Shown: one piece after another, positions 58,026 to 64,000 of the stretch
How positions within the stretch are numbered: position 1 is the stretch's first letter
Layout: every line of letters begins with the position of its first letter
NCBI RefSeq assembly: GCF_008365405.1
Contig: NZ_QOKV01000006.1
Coordinates: 1-64,000, forward strand
Length of the DNA stretch: 64,000 nucleotides
Source of the DNA: Azospirillum brasilense
GTDB lineage: Bacteria > Pseudomonadota > Alphaproteobacteria > Azospirillales > Azospirillaceae
Direction of reading: 5' to 3'
Notes under the pieces: generated by a model
Seen by the model: the letters and a program-made list of their open reading frames with translations, nothing else
Told to the model about the DNA's origin: nothing
Database searches by the model: none
Made by a program: the position numbers and the translations under genes

Positions 58026-58043
58026 GGGGGGCGGTGGCCCCCC
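58026..58043 (+). terminator. Hairpin between rpoZ and rsh
   Basis: GGGGGGC-GGTG-GCCCCCC, a 7-bp stem, followed by TTTCC. Either a partial terminator or an attenuator before the rsh gene. Confidence 0.55.
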
Positions 58044-58107
58044 TTTCCGTCCAAGAACCAAGGCATTTGCGAAACTTCATGGCGCACGCTGCGCCGGGTC
58101 GGGTGGC

Positions 58108-60279
<2,172 letters not shown>

Positions 60280-60332
60280 GGGTGCCCGCGCGGTAGTGCC
60301 CACCAAGAGCACCCATCGGAAGCGAGAGAAGC

Positions 60333-60755
60333 ATGTCCAGCCCGACCATCTTCAGCCGCCTGATCGCCGGGGAGCTGCCTTGCGCCGTGGTGTACGAGGA
60401 TGCGGAGACCTTCGCCTTCATGGACGCCGGGCAGGTCAATCCCGGCCATGTGCTGGTGGCGCTGAAGCGCCCGGCCCCGACCATCCTGGACGTGACGGAG
60501 GACGAGGCGGCGGCCCTGTTCCGCACCGTTCACAAGATCGCCCGCGCCGTCCAGGCGGCCTTTTCACCCGAGGGGATCACGCTTCTCCAGACCAACAGGC
60601 CGGCGGGTTGGCAGACGGTGCCGCACATCCACGTGCATGTGGTGCCGCGCTATGAGAACGACGGCGCCGATCTGGTCTGGCCGCGCCACGACCCGCCCAT
60701 CGAGGAGCTGAAGGCGCTCGCCGCGCGGATCGCCGCCCATCATGTCGTCGAATGA
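60333..60755 (+). CDS. HIT-family hydrolase (140 aa)
   Basis: Small nucleotide hydrolase/transferase. The HIT motif HIHVHVVPR (HxHxHxx) lies around residue 98-106, with the conserved IFSRLIAGELPCAVVYEDAETFAFMDAGQVNPGHVLV at the N-terminus. This is the HinT/HIT branch. Likely acts on AMP-linked compounds. Lies between rsh and pdxJ. ATG at 60333. Confidence 0.94.
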   Translation: MSSPTIFSRLIAGELPCAVVYEDAETFAFMDAGQVNPGHVLVALKRPAPTILDVTEDEAAALFRTVHKIARAVQAAFSPEGITLLQTNRPAGWQTVPHIHVHVVPRYENDGADLVWPRHDPPIEELKALAARIAAHHVVE

Positions 60756-60853
60756 CGGCGTGACGCGACGCGACGCCACCGCTATATAGCAGGAGAACCG
60801 GTGCCCGCCGGATGCAGGATGCGGGGCCGGTGCGACACCGGAGTTTCGAGCCT

Positions 60854-61606
60854 ATGCCCCGCCCTTTGCGCCTCGGCGTAAACATCGACCATGTGGCGAC
60901 CGTCCGCAACGCGCGGGGCGGGCGTCATCCCGATCCCGTGCGCGCGGCAAAGCTCGCCGCGGAGGCCGGGGCCGACGGCATCACCGCCCACCTGCGCGAA
61001 GACCGCCGCCACATCATCGATTCCGACATCGAGCGGCTGATGGCGGAGATCCGGTTGCCGCTGAATCTGGAAATGGCGGCGACGGACGAGATGCTGGCCA
61101 TCGCGCTGCGCCACCGGCCGCACGCCTGCTGCCTCGTCCCGGAGAAGCGCACGGAGGTCACCACCGAAGGCGGGCTGGACGTCGCCGGGCAGATGGAGAC
61201 GCTGAAGCGCACCGTCGGCGATCTCGGCGCCGCGGGCATCCGCGTCTCGCTGTTCATCGACCCGGAACCGGCGCAGCTCGACGCGGCGAAGGCGCTGGGC
61301 GCGCCCGTGGTGGAGCTGCACACCGGCGCCTATTGCGACGCGCCCGCCGGGCCGGAGCGTGCGGCGGAGCTGGAGCGCATTGTCCGGGCGGCGGCACACG
61401 CCGAGGCCATCGGGTTGGAATGCCACGCCGGCCATGGGCTGAGCTATGAGACGGTCGGGGCGGTCGCCGCCATTCCGACCATCGTCGAGCTGAACATCGG
61501 CCATTTCCTCATCGGCGAGGCGATCTTCGTCGGGCTGGGCAACACGCTCCAGCGCATGCGCGCTGTGATGAAGGACGCCCGCTTGGCAAGCGGAGGCGTC
61601 TCATGA
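60854..61606 (+). CDS. pdxJ: Pyridoxine 5'-phosphate synthase PdxJ (250 aa)
   Basis: Condenses 3-hydroxy-1-aminoacetone phosphate with deoxyxylulose 5-phosphate, last ring-forming step of the DXP-dependent B6 pathway. [25 protein letters not shown] at the N-terminus, [22 protein letters not shown] and [16 protein letters not shown] are all diagnostic. Length normal. Start at 60854. The stop overlaps the acpS start (ATGA). Confidence 0.97.
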   Translation: MPRPLRLGVNIDHVATVRNARGGRHPDPVRAAKLAAEAGADGITAHLREDRRHIIDSDIERLMAEIRLPLNLEMAATDEMLAIALRHRPHACCLVPEKRTEVTTEGGLDVAGQMETLKRTVGDLGAAGIRVSLFIDPEPAQLDAAKALGAPVVELHTGAYCDAPAGPERAAELERIVRAAAHAEAIGLECHAGHGLSYETVGAVAAIPTIVELNIGHFLIGEAIFVGLGNTLQRMRAVMKDARLASGGVS

Positions 61607-62070
61607 TCCTGGGCATCGGCAACGACCTGATCGACATCCGCCGGATCGAGCAGTCGCTGGACCGTTTCGGTGACCGCTTCATCGCCCGCATCTTCACCGA
61701 CGTGGAGCGCGCCAAGTCCGAGCGCCGCGCCGGGGCCGCCGGCAAGCACAGCGCGCGGGCCGCGACCTACGCCAAGCGCTTCGCCGCCAAGGAGGCCTGC
61801 TCCAAGGCGCTGGGCACCGGCTTCCGCGACGGCGTGTTCTGGCGCGACATGGGGGTGGTGAACCTGCCCTCCGGCCAGCCGACCATGCGCCTGACCGGCG
61901 GGGCGCTGGAGCGGCTGCAGGCGATCACCCCGCCGGGCATGCAGGCGCGCATCCACGTGACGCTGACCGACGAGTACCCGATGGCCGAGGCCTTCGTCAT
62001 CATCAGCGCCGAACCGGCCGACACGTCCGCCACCACCTCCATCACCACCTCCACGGCACCCCCCGCATGA
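61603..62070 (+). CDS. acpS: Holo-[acyl-carrier-protein] synthase AcpS (155 aa)
   Basis: Transfers phosphopantetheine to acyl carrier protein. [19 protein letters not shown] and [16 protein letters not shown] with the conserved Asp, Glu and Lys of the AcpS family. A Thr/Ser/Pro-rich tail ([15 protein letters not shown]) of about 15 residues is unusual but near the C-terminus. Overlaps pdxJ and lepB by ATGA. Confidence 0.96.
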   Translation: MILGIGNDLIDIRRIEQSLDRFGDRFIARIFTDVERAKSERRAGAAGKHSARAATYAKRFAAKEACSKALGTGFRDGVFWRDMGVVNLPSGQPTMRLTGGALERLQAITPPGMQARIHVTLTDEYPMAEAFVIISAEPADTSATTSITTSTAPPA

Positions 62071-62837
62071 CCATGAACAGAGAGACCGCCTTGACCGGCA
62101 AAACCAAAGAGACAGGCGGCTTTGCCGAGACGGTGAAGACGGTCTTCTACGCGGTCATCATCGCCTTCGGCGTGCGGACCTTCGCCTTCGAGCCCTTCAA
62201 CATCCCGTCCGGGTCGATGATCCCGACGCTGCTGATCGGCGACTACCTGTTCGTGTCCAAATTCTCCTATGGATACAGCAAGTACACGGTCGGCTTCGGT
62301 CTGCCGCTGTTCGAAGGCCGCATCATGGGTCACGCGCCGGAGCGCGGCGACGTCGCCGTCTTCAAACTGCCGCGCGACAACAAGACCGACTACATCAAGC
62401 GCGTCATCGGTCTGCCGGGCGACACCGTTCAGGTGACCGGCGGCGTGCTGCACATCAACGGCCAGCCGGTGAAGCGCGAGCGGATCGAGGACTATGTGTC
62501 CCGCGACGCGCTGGGCCGCGAGGTCCGCATCGCGCAATATGTCGAAACATTGCCGGGCGGGCGCAACCACCGCATCATCGAGGAGTCGGACAACGGTCCG
62601 CTCGACAACACCCCAGCCTTCAAGGTTCCGGCGAACCACCTGTTCATGATGGGCGACAACCGCGACAACTCGCTGGACAGCCGCGTCCCGTCGCAGGTGG
62701 GGTATGTCCCGATGGAGAATCTGGTCGGGCGCGCCGAATTCCTGTTCTTCTCATTGGAGGACGGGACGCGCTTCTTCGAAGTGTGGCGCTGGCCGGCGGA
62801 CCTGCGGTTCAGCCGCCTGTTCAACGCCGTGAAGTGA
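62067..62837 (+). CDS. lepB: Signal peptidase I LepB (256 aa)
   Basis: Leader peptidase cleaving Sec and Tat signal peptides. One TM helix (residues 26-41), catalytic Ser50 in [11 protein letters not shown] and general base Lys111 in [23 protein letters not shown] near 195-205 is box E. Start at 62067 overlaps acpS; another ATG two codons later is possible. It is co-transcribed with rnc. Confidence 0.96.
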   Translation: MTMNRETALTGKTKETGGFAETVKTVFYAVIIAFGVRTFAFEPFNIPSGSMIPTLLIGDYLFVSKFSYGYSKYTVGFGLPLFEGRIMGHAPERGDVAVFKLPRDNKTDYIKRVIGLPGDTVQVTGGVLHINGQPVKRERIEDYVSRDALGREVRIAQYVETLPGGRNHRIIEESDNGPLDNTPAFKVPANHLFMMGDNRDNSLDSRVPSQVGYVPMENLVGRAEFLFFSLEDGTRFFEVWRWPADLRFSRLFNAVK

Positions 62838-62901
62838 GCCCCGCACAGCACCGGGGCGTGGAGACCGTATTATTGTGAGCCCTGAAGAACGGGGGACCCC
62901 C

Positions 62902-63651
62902 ATGGCGTCCGACGCGGACGTGAGCGCCGATTCCGCCGACCTTGCGGAACTGGCCGCGGCCATCGGCCATCGCTTCGCCGACCCGCAACGGCTGGCCGAC
63001 GCGGTCACCCACCCCAGCCTGATGGGGCTGGAGCGCAACGTCCGCGGCGGACGGCCCGAGCAGGGGCCCGGACTCGCCTACGAGCGGCTGGAGTTCCTGG
63101 GCGACCGGGTGCTCGGCCTCGTCATCGCCGAATGGCTTCTGGAACGCTTCCCCAGCGAACGCGAGGGCGCGCTCGCCAAGCGGCACGTCTCGCTGGTCCG
63201 GCGGGAGGCGCTGAGCCGCGTCGCCGACGCGCTGCGGCTGGGGCGCTACCTGCGCCTGTCCCCGTCGGAGGCGCAGGGCGGCGGGCGCAGCAACACCACC
63301 ATCCTGGCCGACGCCTGCGAGGCGGTGATCGGGGCGCTCTATCTGGACGGCGGCATGGACAAGGCGCGGGACTTCATCCGCTCCGCCTGGGCCGGGCAGA
63401 TCGACCGCGCGGAGCCGCCGCCGCTGGACTCCAAGACGGCGTTGCAGGAATGGGCGCAAGGCAACGGGCGGCCCCTTCCCACCTATGAACTGATCGAGCA
63501 GAGCGGCCCGGCGCACGAGCCGGTGTTCCGCATCGCGGTCCGGCTGAAGGGCATGGAGCCGGTGACGGCCACCGGCCCGTCCAAGCGGGTCGCCGAACGG
63601 AAAGCGGCCAGCGCCTTGCTGCGCCAATTGGGAGTGCAGGTCGATGACTGA
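62902..63651 (+). CDS. rnc: Ribonuclease III (249 aa)
   Basis: Double-strand RNA endonuclease for rRNA and mRNA processing. The signature [19 protein letters not shown] and the acidic [16 protein letters not shown] lie in the RNase III domain; the C-terminal dsRNA-binding domain begins [23 protein letters not shown]. The ATG at 62902 has GGGGGA five bases upstream; a GTG at 62875 would add nine residues. An N-terminal stretch of about 20 residues is Asp/Ser/Ala-rich. Overlaps era by eight bases. Confidence 0.95.
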   Translation: MASDADVSADSADLAELAAAIGHRFADPQRLADAVTHPSLMGLERNVRGGRPEQGPGLAYERLEFLGDRVLGLVIAEWLLERFPSEREGALAKRHVSLVRREALSRVADALRLGRYLRLSPSEAQGGGRSNTTILADACEAVIGALYLDGGMDKARDFIRSAWAGQIDRAEPPPLDSKTALQEWAQGNGRPLPTYELIEQSGPAHEPVFRIAVRLKGMEPVTATGPSKRVAERKAASALLRQLGVQVDD

Positions 63652-64000
63652 CGGCCGCGACAAGTTTGAAGACGACGATTTCGACGATAAGGACGAGGGC
63701 GTGAGCGAGAGCGTGGACGCTGATCTTGAAGAGGGCGGCCCGGAAGAGGGCGCCGAAGAGGCTGCCTATGTGCCGGAGAATCCGCGCTGCGGTTTCGTTG
63801 CCCTGGTCGGCGCGCCGAACGCCGGCAAGTCCACTCTGCTGAACGCGATGGTCGGCTCCAAGGTGTCGATCGTCAGCTCCAAGGTGCAGACCACCCGCAC
63901 GCGCGTGCTCGGCATCACCATCGCCGGCGACAGCCAGATCATCTTCGTGGACACCCCCGGCATCTTCAAGCCGAAACGTCGTCTGGACCGTGCCATGGTG
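63644..64000 (+). CDS. era: GTPase Era, 5' part (runs off the right edge)
   Basis: Ribosome-associated GTPase needed for 16S rRNA maturation. The G1 motif GAPNAGKS is at residues 56-63, G2 TTRTRVLG, and G3 DTPGI is visible. Unlike E. coli Era, which begins about six residues before G1, this protein has about 48 extra residues that are very acidic ([32 protein letters not shown]). Start at 63644, overlapping rnc. Truncated by the window. Confidence 0.95.
   Translation, partial: MTDGRDKFEDDDFDDKDEGVSESVDADLEEGGPEEGAEEAAYVPENPRCGFVALVGAPNAGKSTLLNAMVGSKVSIVSSKVQTTRTRVLGITIAGDSQIIFVDTPGIFKPKRRLDRAMV

Overview
The window looks like part of the main chromosome of a high-GC alphaproteobacterium of the Azospirillum type (Rhodospirillales). 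Coding density and third-position GC are high. The order pdxJ-acpS-lepB-rnc-era, next to rpoZ and a bifunctional RelA/SpoT gene, is a conserved alphaproteobacterial housekeeping block. The accessory content is typical of a free-living, motile, diazotroph-related soil bacterium: a degenerate-GGDEF/EAL protein, orphan phosphorelay parts, an HWE-type kinase, a bacteriohemerythrin, an orphan NifX-like protein, and promoter patterns resembling sigma-54 and sigma-EcfG sites. The genus is inferred from protein resemblance and gene content; no database was consulted.

Layout. 1-0.43 kb: the end of an IS5-like element (minus strand) that appears to have cut short a gene for a small secreted protein. 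0.43-6.7 kb: a GNAT acetyltransferase, then a complete dipeptide ABC transporter operon (dppABCDF). 6.7-12.7 kb: a DUF3072 protein, bacteriohemerythrin, a three-gene cassette built on a MotA/TolQ/ExbB-type proton channel, YajQ, a hypothetical gene behind a strong sigma-54-type promoter, an M23 peptidase and a single-domain response regulator. 12.9-26 kb: an RpoH sigma factor, a PAS-PAS-GGDEF(degenerate)-EAL protein, a K+/H+ antiporter, a porin-like barrel, a small lipoprotein, a patatin-like lipase, an MsbA-like exporter and a hybrid histidine kinase. 26-35 kb: a TPR-glycosyltransferase-like protein, a dual-specificity phosphatase, a tandem pair of unrecognised paralogues, RlmJ, a lytic transglycosylase and a TPR-methyltransferase. 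35-42 kb: a LysR/wrbA divergon with a textbook operator, glutathionyl-hydroquinone reductase, an HPt plus receiver pair, a thioredoxin-reductase-like flavoprotein and a cbpA/cbpM chaperone pair. 42-54.7 kb: an M48 protease, a SpoIIE-type phosphatase, cytochrome b561, a GDSL autotransporter, Usp, and a probable general-stress operon (DUF2934-hsp20-lon) behind a sigma-EcfG-like promoter, followed by DUF2076, a MarR regulator and the NifX-like protein. 54.7-64 kb: an HWE-family kinase, a phytase-like secreted protein, a NYN-domain protein, rpoZ, rsh, a HIT protein and pdxJ-acpS-lepB-rnc-era (era runs off the right edge).

Most interesting. (1) The cassette at 8046-9899 pairs a four-TM MotA/TolQ/ExbB-like channel subunit with a one-TM partner whose periplasmic part resembles a DUF2135-like beta-sandwich rather than a TolR or OmpA domain, plus a third membrane protein. 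This could be an undescribed proton-driven envelope machine. (2) The tandem paralogues at 29247-31274 share invariant Cys/His motifs and are not recognised. (3) The 10.54-10.71 kb region has three TTYTTGCCGG repeats at 21/22-bp spacing upstream of a consensus GG-N10-GC promoter, and a related arrangement lies in front of another unknown gene at 20.28 kb. No tRNA, rRNA, CRISPR array or prophage was seen.
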